Shown one piece after another: positions 7,199-13,799 of a stretch of 27,314 nt of DNA. The stretch is from IMG/VR virus record IMGVR_UViG_3300034200_000714, positions 1 to 27,314 of that record; one strand, written 5' to 3'. The notes under the pieces are model-generated. The model was not told where the DNA came from. It ran no database searches and worked only from the letters and a program-made list of their open reading frames with translations. The stretch comes from a virus. Every line of letters starts with the position of its first letter. The first letter of the stretch is position 1. A program made the translations under genes and the position numbers.

Positions 7199-8152
7199 CT
7201 ATTGTAACACATTTGCTATAAGATCGTCAAATTGTGACACAAACTTTTTTAATTCATCATCAGATAGTTCTGATACATCTTTTACTGATTCTGGAAGACT
7301 TGCAATTGTTGCACTTGAGCCAAGTATGTTGGATAACTTTTTAGCCATTTCTCTTCCTGCATCATCATTATCTCCTAAAACTATTACATTATTAAAGTAC
7401 TGTTTTAGCAATTCTCTCTGTCTACCTGACACTGATGCTCCTAAAGTGGCTACAGCGTGTGCTCCTACCTGTTCTAAGCGTATTGCATCAAAGGATGACT
7501 CAACAACAAATACCTTGTCAAATCTCTTTGCTCTAAATAAGTTAAACATTGTTTTTGATTTTGGAAGTCCTGGAGTGTTTTTAAACTCCTTGCCTTCTAC
7601 AGACCTACCAACAAACCCTAGACATATTCCATCAGGAGAGTGCACTGGTATTGTAACCATATCCTGACTTTCAGAGTATCCAAGCAGATACTTTTCAACA
7701 CTATCTTTATTAATTCCTCTACCAAGATAATACTGTGCAGCTCTTTGAGAGTTTAAGGCAGAAGCATTTAGTCTTTTAATTAACTCATTATCAAACTCTA
7801 TAAATTCAGGCTTTCTATTAAGCTTTGATTCAAGTACTTCAATAAAATTAGCATTGTCTGATTTAGAATCAATCATTCTTGCAGATTCAAAATATGATCT
7901 TTTAGTTACATGCATTATTACTTCAACAAGAGAATGAGATTCTTGACATCCAAAGCAATAAAATAATCCGCTTTCTTTTGAAATTTCTGCAGCAGGAGAT
8001 CTATAATTATTATGATAAGGACAAAAGATTATAAAGTCAGATTCTACTTCATATACTACATCAATACCTGCAGTTAGCAGACTTCTTCTGACTTGATCCT
8101 CTGAGTAGAAGAAGCCATCACTGGCTTGTTTCTGTCTATCCCTGCTATACAC
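7199..8152 (-). CDS. dnaG: DnaG-type primase
   Basis: The 317-residue protein has a CHC2-type zinc finger (C44-x2-H47 with C66-x2-C69; CPYH and CFGC) and a Toprim domain with E218 in VFVVESSFDA and D261-x-D263 in LGDNDDAG. It makes RNA primers for lagging-strand synthesis, presumably with the DnaB-type helicase encoded just upstream. It is roughly half the length of bacterial DnaG and lacks a clear C-terminal helicase-binding domain. The start used is GTG at 8152-8150, which lies 79 bases inside the upstream gene, the longest overlap in the window. An AGGAAAGAG about 9 bases upstream may serve it. No better in-frame start exists before the zinc finger. Confidence 0.92.
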   Translation of the reverse strand: MYSRDRQKQASDGFFYSEDQVRRSLLTAGIDVVYEVESDFIIFCPYHNNYRSPAAEISKESGLFYCFGCQESHSLVEVIMHVTKRSYFESARMIDSKSDNANFIEVLESKLNRKPEFIEFDNELIKRLNASALNSQRAAQYYLGRGINKDSVEKYLLGYSESQDMVTIPVHSPDGICLGFVGRSVEGKEFKNTPGLPKSKTMFNLFRAKRFDKVFVVESSFDAIRLEQVGAHAVATLGASVSGRQRELLKQYFNNVIVLGDNDDAGREMAKKLSNILGSSATIASLPESVKDVSELSDDELKKFVSQFDDLIANVLQ

Positions 8153-8385
8153 TCTGCTGTTCTCTTTCCTACATATACACCGTATATTGATATTTCAAAA
8201 TTAAATGTCTTACCATTATAACTAATTGTAAAGTCTGTGTCAATATCATACCTTGGAACATATCCATCAGATCTCATTCCAGCGACAATCATACTGTAGT
8301 ACTGCTCTTTAAGTCTTATGATATGGGAATCATCATAAATTTCACCATCAAGGCTAAATCTTTTTATTGACTTATGAGCGTACAT
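8074..8385 (-). CDS. Hypothetical early protein, possibly translated from a leaderless mRNA
   Basis: The 103-residue protein has a mixed alpha/beta look: a helical part (HIIRLKEQYYSMIVAGMRSDGY) followed by beta strands (DFTISYNGKTFNFEISIYGVYVGKR). It has no catalytic motif, membrane segment or metal-binding cluster that I can recognise. It lies between DnaB and primase in an otherwise replication-only stretch, and its last 79 bases overlap the primase start. The ATG at 8385-8383 lacks a Shine-Dalgarno but sits 7 bases downstream of a TGATATAAT motif, which would place the transcript start on the ATG itself. A replication accessory role is suggested only by position. Confidence 0.75.
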   Translation of the reverse strand: MYAHKSIKRFSLDGEIYDDSHIIRLKEQYYSMIVAGMRSDGYVPRYDIDTDFTISYNGKTFNFEISIYGVYVGKRTAECIAGIDRNKPVMASSTQRIKSEEVC

Positions 8386-8392
8386 ACCATCA

Positions 8393-8401
8393 ATTATATC
8401 A
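8393..8401 (-). promoter_or_regulatory. Extended -10 promoter for a probable leaderless transcript
   Basis: The minus strand reads TGATATAAT at 8401-8393, a full TGn plus TATAAT element. Seven bases (TGATGGT) then separate it from the ATG of the 103-residue gene, the usual distance from a -10 box to the transcription start. There is no good ribosome binding site between them. No clear -35 box is seen, which is tolerated by extended -10 promoters. It lies in the 32-base gap after DnaB and could drive the 103-residue protein, primase, SSB and polymerase. Confidence 0.5.
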
Positions 8402-8417
8402 ATGGAATTAACTAGTT

Positions 8418-9632
8418 TTATTCAAAATCCTTATAAATAAAGCGACCTGAGTCAAAATCAATATCTACCATAAACTCTCCACAGAAACCATGACGATTTT
8501 TTCTAAATATACATTCAAGGATTGTGCTACCAGTAGCACGACCTAAAGCTAAAACCCAGTCAGCATCATATGCTAATTGCTTTGACCACGCTACTTGACC
8601 AAGTGAGGGAACGCTGTTCATATCTGTAGCATCGTCAGGGGTGGCAGAGGCAATCGCAACAATTGGAACTTGGGAAGAAATTGCAAGAACCTTTAGTTCT
8701 CTAGAAATATTCTTAATCTTTACAACTTCATTATCATTTCCTTGATTTGAATTCATTAACTGAATGTAGTCAACAAATACAACATCTGGAGAATACTGAT
8801 CTATCTTTCCTCTAATAACAGAAGGAGATACATCTGCAAGACCATCATTAGAAATGATATAGAATGGTGGTCTATCTTTTAAATTTTGCTTAGCCCAATT
8901 TTCAAAGCCTTCAATATCAATCATACCTGCACTTAATTTTCTATGTGAGAAATATCCTTCAGCCATAATTGTATAAACACGATTTCTAACTTCTTTCTCC
9001 GTCATTTCAAGAGAAACTATTAACGGCTTTTTGCCAGCTTTCCACGCCTGTACAGCCATAAAAATAGCGAGCCAAGACTTACCAATGGCAGGATAAGCAA
9101 GAAGTATGCCAAACTGACCAGGAGCAATACCACCAGGTAAATAGTTATCAAACCCTGCAAGATTCGTTCTAACGCCATGTATACCTTTTTCACTTAACTC
9201 CTTAATGTGTGTAAAGTGTGCAGAAGCATCTTCTACATCTGTTGCATCAATATCTCTTACATCAGAACTAATTCTTTTAAGATCAGATGTCTTTGAAATT
9301 ATTGAATTAAGAGCTTCAATTGGTTGATGATCATTTAGTTGTTTTGCACTAGTCATTAGTGCATTTCTTAAATGGTCTTCAAGGAACTGAATTCTTAACT
9401 CTTCTAGATGATGCTTTGTTGTACCAATTTCACCTATTGGTTGAAAGTCTCTAAACTTTTCTACCAGAAGTGACCGTGTTGGAACGGTTGAATTTTGCTC
9501 ATAATAATTCTTTACAAAATCCCAAACGTCTTTATGAGTTCTAAACAAAGTATCTGGGTTTGCCTGAAATAGCACATGAATTTGCTTATCATTTAAAACT
9601 GCAGATAGTACCTTTGCTTCTAAATCAGACAT
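8418..9632 (-). CDS. dnaB: Replicative DNA helicase, DnaB type
   Basis: The 404-residue RecA-fold hexameric helicase has Walker A AYPAIGKS at 179-186 (DnaB members usually have ARPxxGKT, so the missing first glycine is normal), the SLEM glutamate at 209, Walker B VVFVDYIQLM at 284-293, and an arginine/glutamine-rich C-terminal region. It has a reduced N-terminal domain (about 1-115) compared with bacterial DnaB of about 450-470 residues. It unwinds DNA at the phage fork together with the primase. The start ATG overlaps the previous stop by one base (TAATG) and relies on an AAGGA about 14 bases upstream, so coupling with the preceding small gene is likely. Confidence 0.93.
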   Translation of the reverse strand: MSDLEAKVLSAVLNDKQIHVLFQANPDTLFRTHKDVWDFVKNYYEQNSTVPTRSLLVEKFRDFQPIGEIGTTKHHLEELRIQFLEDHLRNALMTSAKQLNDHQPIEALNSIISKTSDLKRISSDVRDIDATDVEDASAHFTHIKELSEKGIHGVRTNLAGFDNYLPGGIAPGQFGILLAYPAIGKSWLAIFMAVQAWKAGKKPLIVSLEMTEKEVRNRVYTIMAEGYFSHRKLSAGMIDIEGFENWAKQNLKDRPPFYIISNDGLADVSPSVIRGKIDQYSPDVVFVDYIQLMNSNQGNDNEVVKIKNISRELKVLAISSQVPIVAIASATPDDATDMNSVPSLGQVAWSKQLAYDADWVLALGRATGSTILECIFRKNRHGFCGEFMVDIDFDSGRFIYKDFE

Positions 9633-9940
9633 TATCTATTTAGCCATTCCTTTGCTTGTTCCCTAAGTAGCTTTCTAGCCACATCATCTTCTTCTTTAAT
9701 TCTTTTTGCATCATAAATTTTATCAGCATTGTTCACCAACCATTTCCAAGTTGGAGATGCAGACACGCTAACATAGTATTCAATTAGATCATAACTTTGC
9801 TCTATACCGTATGATTCAATCAACGAGTCTGCAGCCCATTGCTGAATGTGAATATTGATATTTTCTTCTTTTAAGTTTTTTTCTTTTGTTAACTTCTTGT
9901 ATCTAGATATTAGTGCAAAGCGATCTTTTTTTTCCGCCAC
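9632..9940 (-). CDS. Small helical protein upstream of the helicase, possible helicase loader
   Basis: The 102-residue, charged protein is predicted helical by composition, with a central GIEQSYDLIEYYVSVSASPTWKWLVNNADKIYD and a basic/acidic C-terminal helix. No nucleotide-binding or metal motif is present. It immediately precedes dnaB with a one-base stop/start overlap, the position often occupied by helicase loaders or primosome adaptors, and the tryptophan-rich centre could be a protein-binding face. This is a positional argument; there is no diagnostic motif. The start is GTG at 9940-9938, overlapping the previous stop (TAGTG), with a good AGAGGA upstream. Confidence 0.72.
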   Translation of the reverse strand: MAEKKDRFALISRYKKLTKEKNLKEENINIHIQQWAADSLIESYGIEQSYDLIEYYVSVSASPTWKWLVNNADKIYDAKRIKEEDDVARKLLREQAKEWLNR

Positions 9941-10143
9941 TAGTCCTCTAGTTCTTTCTTAGCTTCTTCAACCTTTTGAATTACCTTATTTTCTACAAAC
10001 TGATAAACTCTATCAAGAGCCTGGTCTGTATTTTCTCCACTACGCACAAAATCTGTAATTCCTAAATCAATTCTAAGACTTTGAAAATTTCCAAGATTTA
10101 GTGTATATCCTAGTGTTACTGAAACATTTGTTGTTTCTGACAT
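9940..10143 (-). CDS. Small hypothetical protein, beta-strand then helix
   Basis: The 67-residue protein has an N-terminal beta-rich half (VSVTLGYTLNLGNFQSLRIDLGITDFV) and a C-terminal acidic/basic helix (DQALDRVYQFVENKVIQKVEEAKKELED). Similar strand-plus-helix small proteins occur in early regions of phages of Gram-positive bacteria, but I know of no function. The ATG follows TAGGAGACC, a clear ribosome binding site, 9 bases after the stop of the helix-turn-helix gene. Its stop overlaps the next start by one base. It is the first gene downstream of a candidate internal promoter at about 10214. Confidence 0.7.
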   Translation of the reverse strand: MSETTNVSVTLGYTLNLGNFQSLRIDLGITDFVRSGENTDQALDRVYQFVENKVIQKVEEAKKELED

Positions 10144-10152
10144 TTTGGTCTC

Positions 10153-10665
10153 CTACCATGTCTCTTCTTGCCAAGTCGGAATGAAACGCCCATCCGATGT
10201 CTTCGTATAAAGCATTATAGCATCTCCCATTCTAGAACGCAAGTCTTGCTCTGTTAGTACGTTTCTAGGGGTGATCTTGCCGTCTTTCCTTGGTCTACCA
10301 CCGTGTATGGTTGTCATAATTTCCCTAATTTCAAAAATATGATCTTCAGAATAATAAGCATTAATTTGAAAACCTCTTTCTCCACCAATACTATCACCAA
10401 TTGGCTCAGGAATCAAACCCTTTGCAATTATTCTTTGAAACTGCACCCTTGATCTATTTAAAATTCTTGCAGTATTTGCAATAGTATAGGCTCTTTTCTT
10501 ATGTTTCTTAAAATCAGAATATAGCATACTTTGCTCTTTACCCTGAGTTACATTATAAAAGTTAACAATGTTGCTACTTTTATTGATATGAAATACCTTT
10601 ACAAGTTCTTTATTGATAAAGAATATTTTTTTGCAAGGATTTATTTTATCCTGTGGTTGAGACAT
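10153..10665 (-). CDS. MerR-like helix-turn-helix DNA-binding protein
   Basis: The 170-residue protein contains a winged-helix/MerR-type recognition region at about 59-110: YTIANTARILNRSRVQFQRI resembles the first two helices, LIPEP the wing entry, and YYSEDHIFEIREIM the following helix. It is preceded by a short beta-rich N-terminal segment and followed by a basic GGRPRKDGK loop. It lacks an effector-binding domain and a coiled-coil dimer helix typical of full MerR regulators. It stands at the border between the tail genes and the replication genes, so a role in early/late control or in origin recognition is a reasonable guess. The ATG follows AGGCAGGTAG. Its 3' part contains a TGCTATAAT promoter-like motif. 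Confidence 0.8.
   Translation of the reverse strand: MSQPQDKINPCKKIFFINKELVKVFHINKSSNIVNFYNVTQGKEQSMLYSDFKKHKKRAYTIANTARILNRSRVQFQRIIAKGLIPEPIGDSIGGERGFQINAYYSEDHIFEIREIMTTIHGGRPRKDGKITPRNVLTEQDLRSRMGDAIMLYTKTSDGRFIPTWQEETW
10214..10242 (-). promoter_or_regulatory. Candidate internal promoter upstream of the helicase genes
   Basis: Within the 3' end of the helix-turn-helix gene the minus strand reads TTGCGT (10242-10237), a 17-base spacer, and TATAAT (10219-10214), with TG one base before the -10 box. A transcript would start near 10207, about 64 bases before the small 67-residue gene, and could serve the helicase. The motif is inside coding sequence (GDAIMLY), so chance cannot be excluded. 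Confidence 0.35.
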
Positions 10666-10674
10666 TCTACCTGC

Positions 10675-11109
10675 CTAAGAACTAATTCTTTCACCAATTG
10701 CAATTATTGAAACATCAGCAGAAAAAGCTCCAGAGGTTGCTGACGAGAATACGTTTACCTGACAAGAGTTTTGAGTAACTCCACTTAAAACTGCGTACAA
10801 ATTTGATACACCAGTTACAGATGTTACTGAAGATATAACTACTGGAGTAGTTTTAAATATTCCAGAGTAGTCAAACGATGCTGGAGCATTTGGCTGAACA
10901 GATAAGTTTGCATCAACAATTTTTTGAGTCTCTGCATAAAATGCTAAATTTGATGTTAATAGTTGAGAAGGTGTAGAATTATCTCTATATTTAATTTTTG
11001 AAAGAGTAGTACCAATTAGCTCTGAAACTCTATTTATTTCTTGAGCTATTCTAAACAAGTAAGATATGTCAAGTGGTTGACCTCTATCTGGTAATTCAAT
11101 TTGTGCCAT
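10675..11109 (-). CDS. Putative minor tail or fibre protein
   Basis: The 144-residue protein has an N-terminal helical half (ISYLFRIAQEINRVSELIGTTLSKI) and a Ser/Thr/Val-rich beta C-terminal half (FKTTPVVISSVTSVTGVSNLYAVLSGVTQ, then FSADVSIIAIGERISS). This architecture, a helical stem with a small beta head, is common in tail tip or fibre proteins. It is the last gene of the tail block before the helix-turn-helix gene. Its first residues (MAQIELP) resemble those of the preceding tail gene (MAQIRIP). The ATG follows TAGGAG, and a TGATATAAT promoter-like motif lies just upstream, so it may also be made from its own transcript. No enzyme motif. Confidence 0.65.
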   Translation of the reverse strand: MAQIELPDRGQPLDISYLFRIAQEINRVSELIGTTLSKIKYRDNSTPSQLLTSNLAFYAETQKIVDANLSVQPNAPASFDYSGIFKTTPVVISSVTSVTGVSNLYAVLSGVTQNSCQVNVFSSATSGAFSADVSIIAIGERISS

Positions 11110-11124
11110 TTTATCTCCTAGTTA

Positions 11125-11133
11125 ATTATATCA
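11125..11133 (-). promoter_or_regulatory. Extended -10 promoter motif in the gap before the last tail gene
   Basis: The minus strand reads TGATATAAT at 11133-11125 in the 36-base gap between two tail genes. A transcript would start around 11118, leaving a very short leader with the TAGGAG site at or near its 5' end. No convincing -35 box. It would drive the 144-residue tail gene and the following helix-turn-helix and replication genes. Confidence 0.42.
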
Positions 11134-11145
11134 GGTAAGTAATTC

Positions 11146-11730
11146 TTACTCAGATAAGGATACTACTCCAGTATCAAATATTTTAAACAAGTCATATACG
11201 CCTTGTGCTGAACCAGAAACTCCTAAGTATTCATTAAGTCTTGGCTGATAAGAAGTTGATGCTGATTCAAAAATTTCTAATCTTGGAATATCTTTTAATG
11301 CAACAGTTCCAAAAACTCTTACTGAAGCAGATCCAGGTGGTATGACAATGCTTGTTGTATCTTCAGATACTCTGTTATGATATTCAAAATTACCCATGGC
11401 AGATCCTGATCCCCATTGAACAAAAACGTCTGTATCGTGTTGTTTAAATTTTTGTGAATGATTGTGAGCAATAGATGCACTAGTAATTGAAGCAGAATTA
11501 TAGTTATAAATTATTGGAGTATCCCATGTTAGACTAACCTCTTCTGAAGAAATTACTGCAGTAATGTCTGACTCTAAAGGTCTATATTGACCAATGCTTT
11601 TAAGTGTATAAAGCTGTGACCAGGCTGACCACTGGTTTTTATCAACAGATATGATTCTAAATTGAAAAGCATGATCTCCATTTTTATCTGGAGTTGGTAA
11701 TTTTTCTACAGGAATTCTTATCTGTGCCAT
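11146..11730 (-). CDS. Minor tail protein with Ig/FnIII-like segment
   Basis: The 194-residue protein carries a beta-sandwich-like N-terminal half: FQFRIISVDKNQWSAWSQ, then a Pro-rich turn and VISSEEVSLTWDTP, the strand-W-strand pattern of fibronectin type III/Ig-like domains. The second half is also beta-rich and aromatic (FVQWGSG; SIVIPPGSASVRVFGTV). Such domains are common on phage tail-tip proteins and probably touch the host surface. It begins MAQIRIP after a TAGGAG site with 8-base spacing, and overlaps the upstream stop by one base (TAATG). It is translated in the run hub, Pro-rich protein, GKNIVAKYL protein, this protein. The exact fold is inferred from pattern. Confidence 0.72.
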   Translation of the reverse strand: MAQIRIPVEKLPTPDKNGDHAFQFRIISVDKNQWSAWSQLYTLKSIGQYRPLESDITAVISSEEVSLTWDTPIIYNYNSASITSASIAHNHSQKFKQHDTDVFVQWGSGSAMGNFEYHNRVSEDTTSIVIPPGSASVRVFGTVALKDIPRLEIFESASTSYQPRLNEYLGVSGSAQGVYDLFKIFDTGVVSLSE

Positions 11731-12905
11731 TAGATAACTCCTATGCCAAACCTATATTCTACATAGCTTGTAGAATTTTCTCTCTTTAAAATTGGATTTT
11801 CATCTAATGTTTTTACATATTCGGCAGCAACAAGAGAATATAATGGATTATAGCTAGAAACATTTTCAAACCTTAAGCCATCATACAATACAAAATGATC
11901 TGCAACAACATCATTAGAATTATTATGAATACAAGTGTAAATTCTTACACCATTTACAGAACTCCAAGAAAAGTTTTGATCTGTTGTAAATTCTGAAAGG
12001 CTTTTTGTAATAACCTGATATCTTTTTAAATTTATATCTGTATCTTGAAGTACAATGTCTACAGAAGCTTTTGGTGAATCCTCTATTGAATTATTTAAAA
12101 ACTCTAATTTAATTTTAACATAATCTGGGTCTGAAGCAGATCTAGCGGTGCTAATTACTGAAAATGCTAATTTTATTTGATCCGTTGGTAAATTATTTCC
12201 CAAGTTTAAACTGATAGAATTATTTTCAATATAATATGAAGCACTGCTAGAGGTGTTTATTACAGACGAACTTGCAGAAACTCCAGAAAGCACAGAAGTA
12301 CTTCCAGAAACAAGTAGGCTTTTGTCTAAATATCTTGGGGGCTCTGCCCTATTTACTCTATCTGAATATTCAAATATTGGAGAGTTGCTATTTATGAAAA
12401 CAAAGTCTGCTAATGTGTAAATATTTTCTGGTGAAATTTCTAAATATTTTTCAATATTTCCAGGAGTTACATCATCAATTCTAAGAGGACCTATGTATGA
12501 AACGGTTCCAGAATTGTCTTGATTATTAGAATATGCCCAAGGTTCTGAATTGTTAAATGTTGATATAATTCTGCTATCAAAATTACCAGCTACTGCATTT
12601 GTTGCTGCTGGATATATTCCAAGTTCAGTTATTTGATATCTTTGTTCAATAGGAAGCTCTGCTTTAAAAACAATTTTTTCAACTTGCTCATTTGTTATTG
12701 GATCTAATTCTTTTAACAAGCCTTTTGATAAAATTGGAACTCTTGCTACTTCAAATTCTAAAGACTGAACACTTGCAGAAAATGTTGCAGAAGAAGATGT
12801 TGGATATGGCTGTCCACCAACGCCAATAGCAATATGACTTGCAAATTCTGGAGCTTGGTTTAAAAGATATTTTGCTACAATATTTTTACCATTTGTCGTA
12901 ATCAT
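11730..12905 (-). CDS. Minor tail protein, GKNIVAKYL-type N-terminus with jelly-roll-like domain
   Basis: The 391-residue protein begins MITTNGKNIVAKYLLNQAP and continues with SHIAIGVGGQP, a start I associate with minor tail proteins of actinophages. Residues 1-120 look like an attachment module. Residues about 190-350 are a Ser-rich beta domain whose end, SSVNGVRIYTCIH, then FVLYDGLRFENVSS, has the pattern of a carbohydrate-binding jelly roll. A short C-terminal part (YVEYRFGIGVI) ends the protein. It is likely part of the tail tip or fibre, and may bind host surface sugar. Its ATG overlaps the upstream stop by 4 bases (ATGA) after an AAGGTGGA site. Neither catalytic residues nor a chaperone domain were seen. 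Confidence 0.78.
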   Translation of the reverse strand: MITTNGKNIVAKYLLNQAPEFASHIAIGVGGQPYPTSSSATFSASVQSLEFEVARVPILSKGLLKELDPITNEQVEKIVFKAELPIEQRYQITELGIYPAATNAVAGNFDSRIISTFNNSEPWAYSNNQDNSGTVSYIGPLRIDDVTPGNIEKYLEISPENIYTLADFVFINSNSPIFEYSDRVNRAEPPRYLDKSLLVSGSTSVLSGVSASSSVINTSSSASYYIENNSISLNLGNNLPTDQIKLAFSVISTARSASDPDYVKIKLEFLNNSIEDSPKASVDIVLQDTDINLKRYQVITKSLSEFTTDQNFSWSSVNGVRIYTCIHNNSNDVVADHFVLYDGLRFENVSSYNPLYSLVAAEYVKTLDENPILKRENSTSYVEYRFGIGVI

Positions 12906-13798
12906 GATTCCACCTTTTCTATCTTATATATTGTACCATTTGTGTCTATTAAAACCTCTACCTGCTGATTTTTTTCTAAATTAATAAGTTCTATAACTAA
13001 ATCACCATTTGTATCAATATAGTAATATCCTTTTTGACGAGTGATTATTTTATTATTTTCATCAAGATATTGATAAGTTGAGTCTAATTTTTGCAATCTT
13101 ATATAGTCTTCTTGAGGTATTTTATCTTCAATATTAATTGTATAAATGCTAGTAAGAGGCTTAAACTTATCCATTATACTTAATTGTTTTGATATATCAT
13201 ACTTTTTTCTAACTTCAGACAGGTTTGAAATAATTGAGTATCTTTGATTAATTCCCTCAATAGTGTCATGCCTTTCAGCTATTGATAATTCTATTGCAGA
13301 AATATTTTCAAAAAGAAGTTTTTGAATTTGTTCTGCATCAAATTGTGGAACTAAAGAAGATATGTCAAAAACATTCCTTGCTGCAATTCTAACAGGGGAG
13401 GGGGCAATGGTAGCCACTGGTTCAGGAGTTGGCTCCATAAATTGGGGTACTTCAATTGGTGTATCAATTACCTTTGGTGGGGTCGTTGAAGAGTCGTTCT
13501 TTGTAGATCTAGGTGGGGGAGTTGGAGGTGGAGGAGTTGGAGGTGGTGGCGGAGGTGGGCTTGATGGAATTGCACCAGCACCGCTAAAATTGGGTCCAGC
13601 CTGAGCATACATTGCTGCTAGCTTAGAGGCTTGTGCAGCAGCTTGTGCTGCTTGTGCAGCAGCTTGTGCTGCTTGAGCACCGTCACTCTGAGGTTTCTTT
13701 GGTGGCGGAGGTGGGGGAGGAGGAGTTTTTCTGGGTGGTGGAGGTGGTGGATTTCTAGAATGACCCGCACCTGCTGGACCTGAATTTTCGCCTGGCAT
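12902..13798 (-). CDS. Poly-proline and Ala-Gln repeat tail-associated protein
   Basis: The 298-residue protein has three parts. Residues 1-110 are low complexity: proline runs of 6, 8, 7, 4 and 3 (NPPPPPPRK, TPPPPPPPPKK, SPPPPPPPT) around an Ala/Gln block (AQAAAQAAQAAAQ) at about 41-57. Residues about 110-150 are a Pro/Val/Ile-rich linker. Residues about 150-298 are a folded-looking helix-then-beta domain (KLLFENISAIELSIAERHDTI; YYYIDTNGDLVIELINLEKNQQVEVLID). The position between hub and tip proteins makes it a tail-tip component; a flexible arm is a plausible shape. The ATG follows GGAGG with one base between upstream stop and start. Its 5' half is much richer in G+C than neighbours. Poly-Pro runs of this length usually need EF-P for translation. 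Confidence 0.75.
   Translation of the reverse strand: MPGENSGPAGAGHSRNPPPPPPRKTPPPPPPPPKKPQSDGAQAAQAAAQAAQAAAQASKLAAMYAQAGPNFSGAGAIPSSPPPPPPPTPPPPTPPPRSTKNDSSTTPPKVIDTPIEVPQFMEPTPEPVATIAPSPVRIAARNVFDISSLVPQFDAEQIQKLLFENISAIELSIAERHDTIEGINQRYSIISNLSEVRKKYDISKQLSIMDKFKPLTSIYTINIEDKIPQEDYIRLQKLDSTYQYLDENNKIITRQKGYYYIDTNGDLVIELINLEKNQQVEVLIDTNGTIYKIEKVES
13631..13672 (-). repeat. Perfect 21-bp tandem repeat (two copies)
   Basis: Two identical 21-base units lie head to tail at 13631-13651 and 13652-13672, followed by a degenerate start of a third (TTGAGC). They encode the Ala/Gln repeats of the poly-proline protein with no frame change. Such repeats expand and contract by slippage, so this arm may vary in length among relatives. 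Confidence 0.85.
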
Positions 13799-13799
13799 A

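Noticed and set aside
9074-9098. Damaged Walker A in the helicase (AYPAIGKS lacks the first Gly)
   Set aside because: DnaB helicases normally have ARPxxGK(T/S), so this is an ordinary family sequence.
13362-13604. Plus-strand glycine-rich open frame
   Set aside because: It is the antisense image of the proline-rich gene, has no ribosome binding site and runs against all other genes.
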